Shown: positions 9,521-18,748, counted from the first letter of the stretch. The stretch: 64,000 nt of DNA from Methylocystis silviterrae (GCF_013350005.1 NZ_JABVWW010000013.1:33317-97316), one strand, 5' to 3'. Made by a program: numbers and translations. Notes: generated by a model from the letters alone, not told the origin.

Positions 9521-11614
9521 ATGTCGATCATCAACATCGCCGACAGCCGTCAGACATTGAAGCTGTTTCCCTGGGCGCTCGTGTTCGCCCTCGTGCTGTT
9601 CTCGCTTTACACGCTCGCGGTCTCGCGCGGCGAGAACGTCAACGCCATGTGGCTCGTCACGGCGGCGATCGGAACCTACGCCATTGGCTATCGCTTCTAT
9701 TCGCGCTTCATCGCCGAGCGGGTGCTGGGGCTCGATGCGCGCCGCCGCACCCCCGCGCTTCGCCGCAATGACGGTCTCGATTATGTGCCGACCGACAAAT
9801 GGGTGCTGTTTGGCCACCATTTCGCGGCCATCGCCGGCGCAGGACCGCTCGTCGGCCCCGTGCTTGCGGCGCAGATGGGCTATCTCCCGGGAACATTGTG
9901 GCTCTTAACCGGCGTCATCTTCGCCGGCGCCGTGCAGGATTTTCTCGTCCTGTTCATCTCGACGCGCCGCGACGGGCGTTCGCTCGGCGATCTCATCAAG
10001 ACCGAGATGGGGCGCGTGCCCGGCGTCATCGCCATGATCGGCATTCTCACGATCATGATCATCCTGCTGGCGGTGCTGGCGCTCGTCGTCGTTAAGGCGC
10101 TCGCGGACAGTCCCTGGGGCGCGTTCACCGTTTTCGCGACGCTGCCGATCGCCGTCTTCATGGGCGTCTACGGCCGCTATCTGCGGCCGGGACGGATCGG
10201 CGAAATGTCGGCGATTGGCTTCGTTCTGCTGCTCTTGAGCATCGCCTTCGGCCGCACCGTGTCGGAGAGCGCGTTGCTCGCGCCGCTCTTCTCCTTCAAG
10301 GCCGAGACCCTCGCCTTCATGCTCATCGGCTATGGCTTCGTCGCGTCGGTTTTGCCGGTGTGGCTGTTGCTCGCGCCGCGCGACTATCTGTCGACCTTTC
10401 TGAAGGTCGGCACGATCATGTCGCTCGCGATCGGCATTTTCATCGTCTGGCCCGACCTTCAGATGCCGGCGATCAGCCGGTTCATCGACGGCACGGGCCC
10501 GGTCTTCGCCGGCAGCGTCTTCCCGTTCCTGTTCATCACCATCGCCTGCGGCGCGGTGTCGGGCTTTCATGCGCTTGTGTCCTCCGGCACGACGCCGAAG
10601 ATGATTGCCGACGAAACGCAAACGCGCTTCATCGGCTACGGCGCGATGCTGATGTAATCCTTCGTCGCCGTCATGGCGCTCATCGCCGCGAGCGTGCTGG
10701 AGCCCGGCGTCTATTTCGCGATGAACAGCGCGCCGGCGCTGATCGGCGCGACGCCCGATTCCGCCGCGGCGGCGATCTCCTCATGGGGCTTCGCGGTCAC
10801 GCCGGAGACGCTTTCGGGCGTCGCCGCCGAGGTCGGCGAGAAGACGATTCTGTCGCGCACCGGCGGCGCGCCGACGCTCGCCGTCGGCATGGCGCATATT
10901 CTCTCTTCCGCCGTCGGCGGCTCGGCTGCGAAAGCCTTCTGGTATCATTTCGCCATTCTTTTCGAAGCGCTGTTCATCCTGACCACGATCGACGCCGGAA
11001 CGCGCGTCGCGCGCTTCATGATCCAGGATCTCTTCGGCGCCTTCTTTCCGGCCTTCGGCAACACAAGGGCCTGGGCGCCGAACCTCGCCGCGACCGCCAT
11101 CGCCGTGAGCGGCTGGGGCTATTTCCTCTATCAGGGCGTGATCGATCCGCTCGGCGGCATCAACACGCTGTGGCCGCTGTTCGGCATCGCCAACCAGATG
11201 CTTGCGGCGATCGCGCTGACGCTATGCGTCGTCGTGCTCTATCGGATGAAGCGCGAGCGTTACGCCTTTGTCGCCATCGCGCCGACGGCGTGGCTCTATA
11301 TCTGCACGCTGACGGCGGCCTTCGAGAAAATCTTCCATGACGATCCGCGTATCGGCTTTCTGGCGCACGCCAGAAAATTCGCGGCGGCCGCCGATAAGGA
11401 TCAGCTGCTGGCGCCGGCGAAGACTCTCGCCGAGATGCAGCGCGTCATCTTCAACGACTATGTCGACGCTACGCTTTGCGCGATCTATGTCACGCTGGTT
11501 CTGGCGATGCTCGGCTTCGCGATCAGAGCCATTCGCGCCGCGCGCGCCGCTGAGCATGTCACCACGCGGGAGACCGAGGATGAATTGCACGATCTGCAGC
11601 CTGCCGGGGCTTGA
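9521..11614 (+). pseudogene. cstA: Carbon starvation protein CstA, interrupted by one in-frame TAA
   Basis: The reading frame covers a full-length CstA (about 697 codons, compared with 701 in E. coli), a polytopic inner-membrane pyruvate/peptide transporter. GGAG at 9512-9515 precedes the ATG. CstA hallmarks are intact: NDGLDYVPTDKWVLFGHHFA, AGAGPLVGPVLAAQMGYLPG, TIACGAVSGFHALVSSGTTPKM. At 10655-10657 the frame reads GYGAMLM-stop-SFVAVMAL, where E. coli has GYGGMLMESFVAIMAL; one G-to-T change in a GAA codon explains it. The frame then stays open to 11614 with no other damage. Either a recent nonsense mutation, a read error or readthrough. An ATG at 10673 could start a C-terminal fragment. Confidence 0.85.
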
Positions 11615-11807
11615 TCTCAATCGTCTCGCGCGCAAGCTGCGCGACGGCGCGAAGCTGATGGTCGGGCAAGGCGATTACGACGCCTATGTCGCGCATGTCC
11701 GCGCGCTCCACGATGGCGAGGCGATCATGACGCGTGACGAATTTTTCCGCGCGCGCGAGAACGCGCGTTTCGGCGCGGGCGGCGCGCGCGCGTTTCGCTG
11801 CTGTTGA
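11580..11807 (+). CDS. YbdD/YjiX (DUF466) family small protein
   Basis: 75 aa. The pattern MVGQGDYDAYVAHV, then MTRDEFFRARENARFG, then a Cys-Cys end matches YbdD/YjiX, which nearly always follows cstA-type transporter genes and is reported to assist them. It overlaps the last 35 bases of cstA in another frame, so translation probably depends on ribosomes finishing cstA. If the upstream TAA really stops them, this gene would be poorly expressed. Further context supports identity rather than mechanism. Confidence 0.8.
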   Translation: MNCTICSLPGLDLNRLARKLRDGAKLMVGQGDYDAYVAHVRALHDGEAIMTRDEFFRARENARFGAGGARAFRCC

Positions 11808-11823
11808 ATCTCGTCGAGCCGCT

Positions 11824-13836
11824 TCACGCCGCCGCGTCGTCGCACAATAAATCAGTGACGAGGCGGATGTCCTCCGGCGTAAAGGGTTTCTCTATGATTG
11901 GACAGCCCGAACGCGCGATGAAGCGATCTGCGCCGGGACCCAAGACGTCGCCGGTGACAAAGGCGATGCGGTTGGTCATCTGCGGATGTTCGACGCTGAG
12001 CCAGTCGTAGAAAGCCGGGCCGTCGCCGTTGGGCATACGGATATCGCAGAGAATGAGGTCCGCCGGCCGCGCGGCGATCGCTTGTTTCGCGTGGTCGCCG
12101 CTCGTCGCGATTTCGCAGTCGAAGCCTAGCCGTCGCAAAATTTCGCCGAGCAAGCCTGCGATTTCGACTTCATCGTCCACGATCAGCGCACGCCTCTGCT
12201 TGATCCGCTGCGCTGCCGTCGCTGTATTCTCGGCGACGGCGACGCTTTCGATGCTCACTGCGTCGATCGGCAGCCTGATCGCGAAAACAGCGCCCGCGCC
12301 CGGCTGTGGCGGCTCCAGAGTGAGCGAACCTCCGTGCGACTCGATGAGACCGCGCGAAACGGCAAGTCCGATTCCTGTTCCCACCCCCTGCGGCTTCGTC
12401 GTGAAGAAAGGATCGAAAATGCGGTTGCGGATAGCGTCTGGAACGCCCGGCCCATTGTCGGAAATGTGGACATCGAGCTTCTGGGCCGCTTGATCGGCGC
12501 GCGCGACGATCGAAATCCGCCGTGGCGCCGGCTGCGCTTCCAGCGCCTGCTTGGCGTTCACCACCAGATTGAGCAGCACCTGATGCAACTGGTCGCTGTC
12601 GGCCAAGAGCGGCGGCAGGTCCGCTGGGACGTCCTTGGTCACCTCGATGCCGGCCGTCCGCAATCCATACGAAAGCAGTTCGAGCACGCGCTCGACGAGG
12701 TCGGGAATCTCCACTCTTCCGCGTTCCGCCTCGCGCTGACGGGCCATGGCCAGGAAAACCTTGACGATTCGCGCGCAGCGGTTGGCGGCTGTCTCGATTT
12801 TCGCGCCGCGTTCCGCAAATTCCTCAAAATGCGTGTCGAAACTCGCATGCGACTGAGCCGCCTCGCGCAGCATGAGCGCCTGTCCGATGACGATGGAGAG
12901 CGGATTGTTGAGTTCATGCGCCACACCGGCGAGGAGCGACCCAAGGGCTGCGAGCTTTTCGTTTTGGTAGAGCGCTTCTCTTTGACCTTCGATTTGCGCC
13001 TGCGCTTCTCGCGCCGGACGTAGGTCGCGAAGATGCGCAGTGAAGAGAGCGCTTGGGCCCGAACCAACCGCCGTGATCGCCAGTTCGACGGGAATGCGCG
13101 AACCGTCGGCGCGCATCGCCTCCAATTCGACGCGCCGCCCGATAACGGAGGCCGGCCCGCCCGCTCGGAAGCGCTCAAGCCCGCTGTTGTGATGATCGCG
13201 CATTTCCACCGGGACGATCAGTTCGGCGACGGTCCTGCCGATCGCGTGCTCGCGCGAATAGCCGAACGTCGCCGAAGCCGCAGGGTTGAACTCGACGACA
13301 CGGCCCTGTGCGTCGATGACGACGATACAATCGAGAGCGGAGTCGACCACCGCCGCATGAATCGCCTCCCGCGTCTTATGCGATTCCAGCAATTTCAGCC
13401 GATCGCTTTCGCACTGCTCGGCGTCGGCCAGCAGGCGCGCGACGCAGACGACACCCTGCATGACCCCGCCCGGCGTGAACGGCCTGAACTCCTCTTCGAT
13501 CCAACGAGGGGCGCCGTCTGCGTCGTCAACGAAACGGCGCAGGCGTTGCGGCGCGTTCGCCGAAAGATTTTGCATCGCTGCTTTGTAAAGACTGGCCGCC
13601 TGGGCGCCCAAAACGTCCTCGACGAATTTCCCGATGACGCAATCCTCTGTCGCTCCGAGCGCCAAGAGAAACTCGCGATTGACGTAGCGATAGCGTAGCT
13701 CCACGTCGAGAAAGGCGGCGCGGCCTGGCATAGCGTCGAACAATGCCTGCAGCAGCGCGCCGCCGGTCACCGGCGCTTGCGTCGCCCCTTGCTGGATATT
13801 CATTTGAGGCGCTCTCTCAATTTGATGCGCGCTCAT
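11824..13836 (-). CDS. Hybrid sensor histidine kinase (PAS-PAS-HisKA-HATPase-REC)
   Basis: 670 aa, no obvious transmembrane segment, so cytoplasmic. Two PAS domains (about 25-145 and 160-285), then a HisKA domain with the phospho-acceptor His in GVAHELNNPL (about H307), an HATPase domain with the N box LVNAKQAL, DNGPGVPD and GTGIGLAVSRG, and a C-terminal receiver (about 540-670) with CDIRMPNGDGP. Signal and target are not evident. It is encoded directly after the response regulator-cyclase gene, overlapping it by 20 bases from the first ATG; an ATG at 13803 avoids that overlap. The two probably form one signalling pair. Confidence 0.88.
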   Translation of the reverse strand: MSAHQIERAPQMNIQQGATQAPVTGGALLQALFDAMPGRAAFLDVELRYRYVNREFLLALGATEDCVIGKFVEDVLGAQAASLYKAAMQNLSANAPQRLRRFVDDADGAPRWIEEEFRPFTPGGVMQGVVCVARLLADAEQCESDRLKLLESHKTREAIHAAVVDSALDCIVVIDAQGRVVEFNPAASATFGYSREHAIGRTVAELIVPVEMRDHHNSGLERFRAGGPASVIGRRVELEAMRADGSRIPVELAITAVGSGPSALFTAHLRDLRPAREAQAQIEGQREALYQNEKLAALGSLLAGVAHELNNPLSIVIGQALMLREAAQSHASFDTHFEEFAERGAKIETAANRCARIVKVFLAMARQREAERGRVEIPDLVERVLELLSYGLRTAGIEVTKDVPADLPPLLADSDQLHQVLLNLVVNAKQALEAQPAPRRISIVARADQAAQKLDVHISDNGPGVPDAIRNRIFDPFFTTKPQGVGTGIGLAVSRGLIESHGGSLTLEPPQPGAGAVFAIRLPIDAVSIESVAVAENTATAAQRIKQRRALIVDDEVEIAGLLGEILRRLGFDCEIATSGDHAKQAIAARPADLILCDIRMPNGDGPAFYDWLSVEHPQMTNRIAFVTGDVLGPGADRFIARSGCPIIEKPFTPEDIRLVTDLLCDDAAA

Positions 13837-14740
13837 TGAGCGCCGCGCTGGAGGTCTCGTGCAGCCACAACTGCATCGGCTCGGCGATGTTTTTGAGCGC
13901 GTGCCGTCGCGCCACGAAGTCCTTGCGTATATTCCCGCGCGTCATAGCGTGCGCCACATCCGAGATCATCACCGAACCGGCCGGCGCGGCTTCCTGTATG
14001 CGCGCGGCGAGCGCCACGACTTCGCCGAAGCGGTCTCCGTTCCGAACGACCACGTCGCCAACCGCCACGCCGATGCGCAACTGCAGCGTCTGCGCGTGCC
14101 CATGCGCCGTCGCATAAGCGCGCGTTTCCGTCTGGCATTCTACGGCCCATTCGATCGCGTTGTGCACGCTGGCGAAATCGATCAGCGCGCCGTCGCCGAG
14201 CATCTTGAATAAACTTCCGGAGCGGCGAGGAAGCGATTGCGTGACGACGTCGCGAAAGAACCGGTCGATGAGCGCCAATCCGTTATGCTCGTCGTATTGA
14301 ATCAAGCGCGTGTAGCCGACGACGTCGATCGACGTGATTGCCGCCAGCCTTTTGCCGGCGAGGGCCGCGCGCACCATCTTTCTGCGCCGCAGCAGGCCGC
14401 GGATACGCGCCAGCATTTCGCGCATGTGATACGGCTTGGTGACATAGTCGTCGGCGCCCGATTCGAGCCCAACGATGCGGTCGATCGCCGAATTGACCGC
14501 TGTTGCGAAGATGATGCCCGTGGAGCCGCGCGCATTCAGCCATCTCGCAAGCGACAGCCCGTCTTCGCCCGGCATATTGATGTCAAGAATGGCGAGATCG
14601 ATCGCCTCGAATTCCACCATGGAGCGGAATTCCGCGGCGCTCGACGCCGCGAGAACGCGATAGCCGTTCGTCGATAGAAACTCGGCGAGCAGTTCACGCA
14701 GGTCCTGTTCGTCTTCGGCAATCGCGACGGTCTCGAGCAT
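13817..14740 (-). CDS. Response regulator with class III nucleotidyl cyclase output domain
   Basis: 307 aa. Receiver domain (1 to about 125): the acidic pocket AEDEQDL, the phospho-acceptor Asp in LAILDINMPG, and Lys in DDYVTKPY. Cyclase homology domain (about 140-300): both metal aspartates are visible (TSIDVVGYTRL and KMLGDGALIDF), as is the substrate-reading Lys before the second. The helix normally reading VNxAAR is VALAARI here, so the catalytic Asn is replaced by Ala while the Arg stays. The output may be cAMP made at low rate, or a non-catalytic switch. Start ATG at 14740 gives a receiver of normal length. Confidence 0.82.
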   Translation of the reverse strand: MLETVAIAEDEQDLRELLAEFLSTNGYRVLAASSAAEFRSMVEFEAIDLAILDINMPGEDGLSLARWLNARGSTGIIFATAVNSAIDRIVGLESGADDYVTKPYHMREMLARIRGLLRRRKMVRAALAGKRLAAITSIDVVGYTRLIQYDEHNGLALIDRFFRDVVTQSLPRRSGSLFKMLGDGALIDFASVHNAIEWAVECQTETRAYATAHGHAQTLQLRIGVAVGDVVVRNGDRFGEVVALAARIQEAAPAGSVMISDVAHAMTRGNIRKDFVARRHALKNIAEPMQLWLHETSSAALNERASN

Positions 14741-14870
14741 CGGCCGATCTGTCTCATTGAGAAAGAGCTTTGATTTGGCGCAATATAGATTGCGCAAATC
14801 GCCGCCGCAAAATGTGCGGCTCCACACCGCTTCGGTTGATCTCGCGCCAGCTTCGTTTAGTCTCAATGTC

Positions 14871-15728
14871 ATGCGCGCCGACCTTCCGGAAAATACTAAC
14901 GCCCTCAGGGCCTTGCTCGACTGGTACGTTCAAAGCGGCGTCGATCTCGCGCTCGACGAGGCGCCGCACGACCGCTACGCGGACAGCGCGCGCGCGGTCG
15001 CGGCGTCGCTGACCGAGCCAGCCGAATCGATGGCGATGCTTCAAACCTTGCCGCAGCCGACGGCCGCCGAACGCCCGCGCCGCGCCGCGGCGCCGATCGC
15101 CGCGCCGGATGAAGCCATTCGCGCCGCGGAGCAGGAGGCCTCCAGCGCGCGCGATCTTGACGAGCTCGCCGCGCGTCTCGCCGATTTTCCGCACGCGCCG
15201 TTTCGCGACATGGCGCAGCATTTTCTATTCGGCGCCGGCGCGCCTGCAGCGCGTCTCATCGCCTTCGACGCCGCGCCGGGCGTGACGGAAGAAACAAGCG
15301 GCGAGGCGTTCAGCGGGCTTTCGGCGAAACTCCTCGACAATATGCTGGCGGCGATCGGTTTTGATCGCTCCAGCGTCACTCTCGCCTATGTCTCGCCTTG
15401 GCGCCCGCCTGGCGACCGCGCGCTGAGCCCGCATGAAGCGGCGATATTCGCGCCATTCGCGCGACGCAGGGTCGAATTGGCGCGGCCGGACGTTCTGCTG
15501 ATTTTTGGCGAAGCGCCGGCGCGGATTATGCTGACGACCAACGAGCCGGTGGGAAAGCTGCGCGGCAAGGCGTTTGAAGCGCGCTGCGGCGCGCATGTCG
15601 CGCGCGCCTTCGTCTTTTCGAGTCTCGAGGCGATGCTGAAAAGCGCGGCCTTAAAGCCCGCCGCCTGGCGCGATCTGCGACGGGCCGCGGAGGCGCTGGA
15701 ATCGGCGTCAAACGGCGCGCAGCTTTGA
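14871..15728 (+). CDS. Uracil-DNA-glycosylase-like protein, family 4 fold, degenerate motifs
   Basis: 285 aa. The central part resembles family 4 uracil-DNA glycosylases: FDAAPGVTEETSGEAFSG and LLDNML stand where those enzymes have GEAPGxxED...PFVGxxGxLLD, followed by AYVSPWRPPGDR and ELARPDVLLIFGEAP. The usual chemistry looks lost. The motif 1 region reads DAAPG rather than GEAPG, the C-terminal HPA/HPS motif is replaced (FVFSSLEAML), and only one Cys is present, so no 4Fe-4S cluster can form. About 120 N-terminal residues are Ala-rich linker. Possibly a DNA-binding relative without glycosylase activity. Start chosen at the ATG preceding conserved-looking sequence. Confidence 0.65.
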   Translation: MRADLPENTNALRALLDWYVQSGVDLALDEAPHDRYADSARAVAASLTEPAESMAMLQTLPQPTAAERPRRAAAPIAAPDEAIRAAEQEASSARDLDELAARLADFPHAPFRDMAQHFLFGAGAPAARLIAFDAAPGVTEETSGEAFSGLSAKLLDNMLAAIGFDRSSVTLAYVSPWRPPGDRALSPHEAAIFAPFARRRVELARPDVLLIFGEAPARIMLTTNEPVGKLRGKAFEARCGAHVARAFVFSSLEAMLKSAALKPAAWRDLRRAAEALESASNGAQL

Positions 15729-15732
15729 CATT

Positions 15733-15827
15733 TCGCGCGTCATGCCCGCGCTTGTCGCGGGCATCCACGTCGTCATCGCGCTTCTTTGCGTGGATGGCCG
15801 GGACAAGCCCGGCCATGACGCGCGCGA
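15733..15827. repeat. Palindromic intergenic repeat (GTCATGxCCGxGCTTGTC type)
   Basis: Two hairpins, ATGCCCGCGCTTGTCGCGGGCAT and ATGGCCGGGACAAGCCCGGCCAT, joined by inverted CCACG/CGTGG and bounded by outer inverted ends TCGCGCGTCATG / CATGACGCGCGCGA. It lies between convergent genes (UDG-like and ispG) and could serve as a two-way terminator. A half copy of the same family is at 56844-56876. Confidence 0.7.
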
Positions 15828-15843
15828 GAGACGACGGCGTAGT

Positions 15844-17142
15844 TTACTCCGCCGCTTCGCCCTTCGCGCCGCCGCCGAAGCGGCGCACGATGTAATCGTC
15901 GACGATGCGGGTGAATTCCTCGGCGATGCCCTCGCCCCGCAATGTCATCGCCTTTTTGCCGTCGATGAACACCGGCGCGGCCGGAGTCTCCCCGGTGCCG
16001 GGCAGCGAAATGCCGATGTCGGCGTGTTTCGACTCGCCGGGACCGTTCACGATACAACCCATCACCGCCACATTGAGCGTCTCGACGCCTGGATATTGCG
16101 CGCGCCAGGCCGCCATCCGCTCGCGGATATGCGCCTGGATGTCGCGGGCGAGTTCCTGAAACACGGTCGAAGTGGTGCGCCCGCACCCCGGGCAGGCCGC
16201 AACGAGCGGCACGAAGGTGCGAAAGCCCATGGTCTGCAGAATTTCCTGGGCGACGCGCACTTCGAGCGCGCGGTCGCCGCCAGGTTCGGGCGTCAGCGAC
16301 ACGCGGATCGTATCGCCGATGCCGTCCTGCAGCAGCACGCCCAGCGCGGCCGAGGACGCGACGACGCCCTTCGATCCCATGCCGGCCTCGGTGAGGCCAA
16401 GATGCAGCGCATAGTCGCTGCGCTGCGCGAGCATCCGGTAACAGGCGATGAGATCCTGCACCGCCGAGACCTTCGCCGAAATGACGATGCGGTCCTTCGC
16501 AAGGCCGATCTCCTCGGCGCGCTTCGCCGACATCAGCGCCGAACGGGTCAGCGCCTCGCGCATCACGGCGCGCGCGTCGAGCGGCCTGTCGGAAGCGGCG
16601 TTGACGTCCATCAGATAGGTGAGCAGCTCCTGATCGAGCGAGCCCCAATTGGCGCCGATCCGCACCGCCTTGCCGTGCTTGGCGGCAAGTTCGACGATCG
16701 AGGCGAACTGCTTGTCCTTCTTTTCCTTGAAGCCGACATTGCCCGGATTGATCCGGTATTTGGCGAGCGCCTCGCCGCAGGCGGGATGATCGGCGAGCAG
16801 CTTGTGGCCGATGTAATGGAAATCGCCGACCAGCGGGACGTGGCATCCCTTCTGCGCGAGCTTCTCGAAAATATGCGGCACGGCGGCCGCCGCCTCGTCG
16901 CGATCGACGGTGATGCGCACCAGCTCGGAGCCCTGCTGCGCCAGCGCCAGAACCTGCGTCACGGTCGACTCGACATCCGCCGTGTCGGTGTTGGTCATGG
17001 ACTGGACGACGACGGGCGCGCCGCCGCCGACGATCACCGCCGCGGGGCCCGCGCCAACAGCCACCGCGCACGTGCGGTGGCGGGGCGCCGGTTCGGCGAC
17101 GACCGGGTCGGGCAGACGGGTCTCTGATGCGGCTTCGTTCAT
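15844..17142 (-). CDS. ispG: 4-hydroxy-3-methylbut-2-enyl-diphosphate synthase (flavodoxin)
   Basis: 432 aa. This is the 4Fe-4S enzyme of the penultimate step of the MEP isoprenoid pathway. TIM-barrel part: [14 protein letters not shown] near residue 40, [17 protein letters not shown]. The C-terminal cluster domain has ACPGCGRT plus GCIVNGPGE, supplying the three cysteine ligands and the glutamate. Start ATG 17142 gives MNEAASE...; the frame is open further upstream without homology. Together with dxs at 45.4 kb, two MEP pathway enzymes lie in this window. Confidence 0.96.
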   Translation of the reverse strand: MNEAASETRLPDPVVAEPAPRHRTCAVAVGAGPAAVIVGGGAPVVVQSMTNTDTADVESTVTQVLALAQQGSELVRITVDRDEAAAAVPHIFEKLAQKGCHVPLVGDFHYIGHKLLADHPACGEALAKYRINPGNVGFKEKKDKQFASIVELAAKHGKAVRIGANWGSLDQELLTYLMDVNAASDRPLDARAVMREALTRSALMSAKRAEEIGLAKDRIVISAKVSAVQDLIACYRMLAQRSDYALHLGLTEAGMGSKGVVASSAALGVLLQDGIGDTIRVSLTPEPGGDRALEVRVAQEILQTMGFRTFVPLVAACPGCGRTTSTVFQELARDIQAHIRERMAAWRAQYPGVETLNVAVMGCIVNGPGESKHADIGISLPGTGETPAAPVFIDGKKAMTLRGEGIAEEFTRIVDDYIVRRFGGGAKGEAAE

Positions 17143-17413
17143 GGGGGTCGTTTCGGCGGTCGTTGCGGACGCCGATAGGTCGCCCGTAAGGCGTTCGAGG
17201 TCAAGCGCCCAAAAGCAATAGGGCCATCGCAGCGATGCGGGCGACACGAGCGCTTAATCGAAAGTTCAGCCAAGCATGAACTTCGAGACTTATCTGAGTC
17301 GGTGCAAATCCCAACTTCGAGGAGGCTCTGCCTTTAAAGTGTAGCATCTTCCACAGCTCCGATTCGCCAACGTGGCAAGTCTACGCGAGCGCGCGTCCCC
17401 GGCTTGTGCCGCT
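17143..17413. other. Intergenic region between ispG and the toxin-antitoxin pair
   Basis: About 270 bases upstream of divergent ispG and the DUF1778 gene. I see no gene, RNA or recognisable remnant. It should hold the ispG promoter, which I could not locate with confidence. Confidence 0.4.
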
Positions 17414-17450
17414 TATACTAGGTAATGACATTAGCGTTACACTATGCTAA
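17414..17450 (+). promoter_or_regulatory. Candidate promoter -10 and operator of the toxin-antitoxin operon
   Basis: TATACT (17414-17419) is a good -10 box, though no clear -35 was found. Just downstream are two dyads: GTAATG...CGTTAC (17422-17440, one mismatch) and TTAGC-N10-GCTAA (17431-17450, perfect arms). Ribbon-helix-helix antitoxins of this type repress their own operon from such sites. Assignment is by position and symmetry only. Confidence 0.4.
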
Positions 17451-17473
17451 AGCGAGTGCTGGAGAAAACCGTC

Positions 17474-17755
17474 ATGGCGGCCAACCGGTCTGATGCAAAG
17501 CGTGAGACGCTCAACCTCCGGGTGAAGCCTGAGGACCGCGAACTCATCGCGCGCGCAGCGACGCTTCTCGGCAAGACGCGCACGGATTTTCTGCTCGACG
17601 CCGGCCGCCGCGCCGCCCAGGATGCGTTGCTGGATCGCACGCTGTTCAATGTCAGCTCGGAAGACTATGCGCGCTTCGTCGAACGCCTCGATGCGGCGCC
17701 CGCGCCGAACGAGAAATTGCGGCGCATGATGACGACCAAAGCGCCGTGGGAGTGA
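17474..17755 (+). CDS. DUF1778 family antitoxin (TacA-like)
   Basis: 93 aa. The N-terminus has a ribbon-helix-helix segment (ETLNLRVKPEDRELIARAA, then KTRTDFLLDAGRRAAQ), and the C-terminal part (FNVSSEDYARFVERLD) is the region that clamps the GNAT toxin in TacA-type antitoxins. GGAG at 17461-17464 sits 9 bases before this ATG, which favours it over the upstream ATG at 17444. It should neutralise the toxin encoded next and repress the operon. Confidence 0.85.
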   Translation: MAANRSDAKRETLNLRVKPEDRELIARAATLLGKTRTDFLLDAGRRAAQDALLDRTLFNVSSEDYARFVERLDAAPAPNEKLRRMMTTKAPWE

Positions 17756-18249
17756 AGCCCAGTCCACCCCGCCCGATATCCGACGCCGACGAACTCTCCG
17801 CTTTCGACTGCGGCGTTTCCGCTCTCGACGACTGGCTCAAACGCCGCGCCCGCGTCAATCAGGCGAGCGGCGCGTCCCGAACTTACGTCGTCTGCGAGGG
17901 GTCTCGCGGTGTCGCCTATTACGCGCTCGCCTCCGGAGCGGTCGCAGTTCTCGCGGCGTCGCCAAGGCTTCGGCGCAATATGCCCGATCCTGTTCCGGTG
18001 GCGGTGCTTGGCCGGTTGGCGATCGATCGCGCACGCCAGAACCAGGGTCTTGGTCGCGCGCTCGTCCGCGACGCTGCCCAGCGCGTTATCCACGCCGCCG
18101 AGACGATCGGAATCAGAGGCGTCTTGGTCCACGCCATATCCGCTGAGGCTGCCGCCTTCTATCTGGCGGTGGGCTTCGAGCCTTCGCCGTTCGAACCCTC
18201 AACGCTCATGGCGACGCTTTCTGATCTTTGCGCGGCGAGCATGCCCTAG
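17746..18249 (+). CDS. GNAT acetyltransferase toxin (TacT-like)
   Basis: 167 aa. GNAT fold: the acetyl-CoA loop RQNQGLGRALV, the toxin-family segment FDCGVSALDDWLKRRA near the N-terminus, and the conserved Tyr in AAFYLAVGFEP. TacT-type toxins acetylate the amino group of charged tRNAs and stop translation. It overlaps the antitoxin end: the first GTG is at 17746, and another at 17752 forms a GTGA overlap with the antitoxin stop. All catalytic features look intact, so the toxin is probably functional. Confidence 0.85.
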   Translation: MGVKPSPPRPISDADELSAFDCGVSALDDWLKRRARVNQASGASRTYVVCEGSRGVAYYALASGAVAVLAASPRLRRNMPDPVPVAVLGRLAIDRARQNQGLGRALVRDAAQRVIHAAETIGIRGVLVHAISAEAAAFYLAVGFEPSPFEPSTLMATLSDLCAASMP

Positions 18250-18274
18250 ACGGCGATGAGGTCAGACCTGCCGC

Positions 18275-18685
18275 CTAGGCGCTTGGCGGTTTGGGCGTCA
18301 TCCAGGCGACGAAGGCGCCGCCCGGCTGCTGCAGCACGGCCATGCGGCCGACGCCGGGGATCTCGAAGGCGTCCTTGCAGATCGTGGCGCCGGCGGCCTT
18401 GGCCTTCTCCAGGCGGGCGTCGACGTCATCGACGCCGATATAGGTCAGCCAGTGTTCTGGAACGCTCGCCAGTTCCGGGGCTTTCATCTCGAACATGCCG
18501 CCGACCTGCGCGCCCCGCGAACTGATGATCCAGTATGTGGCGCCGTCCATGGGCATTCCCACGAAGCTCCAGCCAAGAGTTTGGCTGTAAAACTTCTTCG
18601 CCCGCTCGACATCGTGGACATTGAGTTCGTTCCAGCAGACCGCGCCATGTTTTTGCGGCGCGCCACAGTCATTGGCGTTGGACAT
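18275..18685 (-). CDS. VOC (glyoxalase/bleomycin-resistance fold) family protein
   Basis: 136 aa, two beta-alpha-beta-beta-beta modules: VCWNELNVHDVERAKKFY...GWSF in the first, and YIGVDDVDARLEKAKAAGATI with PGVGRMAVLQQPGGAFVAW in the second. Members of this VOC subgroup act on small molecules or are of unknown role; substrate not predictable. AGGAGAG lies 6 bases before the ATG. It is single and unlinked to its neighbours except by strand with the thi operon end. Confidence 0.85.
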   Translation of the reverse strand: MSNANDCGAPQKHGAVCWNELNVHDVERAKKFYSQTLGWSFVGMPMDGATYWIISSRGAQVGGMFEMKAPELASVPEHWLTYIGVDDVDARLEKAKAAGATICKDAFEIPGVGRMAVLQQPGGAFVAWMTPKPPSA

Positions 18686-18748
18686 AGCCTCTCCTTTTCA
18701 GCTCAACATCGTTGCGGACGATCGGAAGGATCGTCCCAGGGCGGTCGC

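Noticed and set aside
10673..11614. C-terminal half of CstA as an independent gene
   Set aside because: No ribosome site before 10673, and the sequence is simply the continuation of the CstA fold after one stop codon.
18180..18215. TTCGAACC block resembling a tRNA T-arm
   Set aside because: It lies inside the GNAT toxin coding region, with no acceptor or anticodon stem around it.
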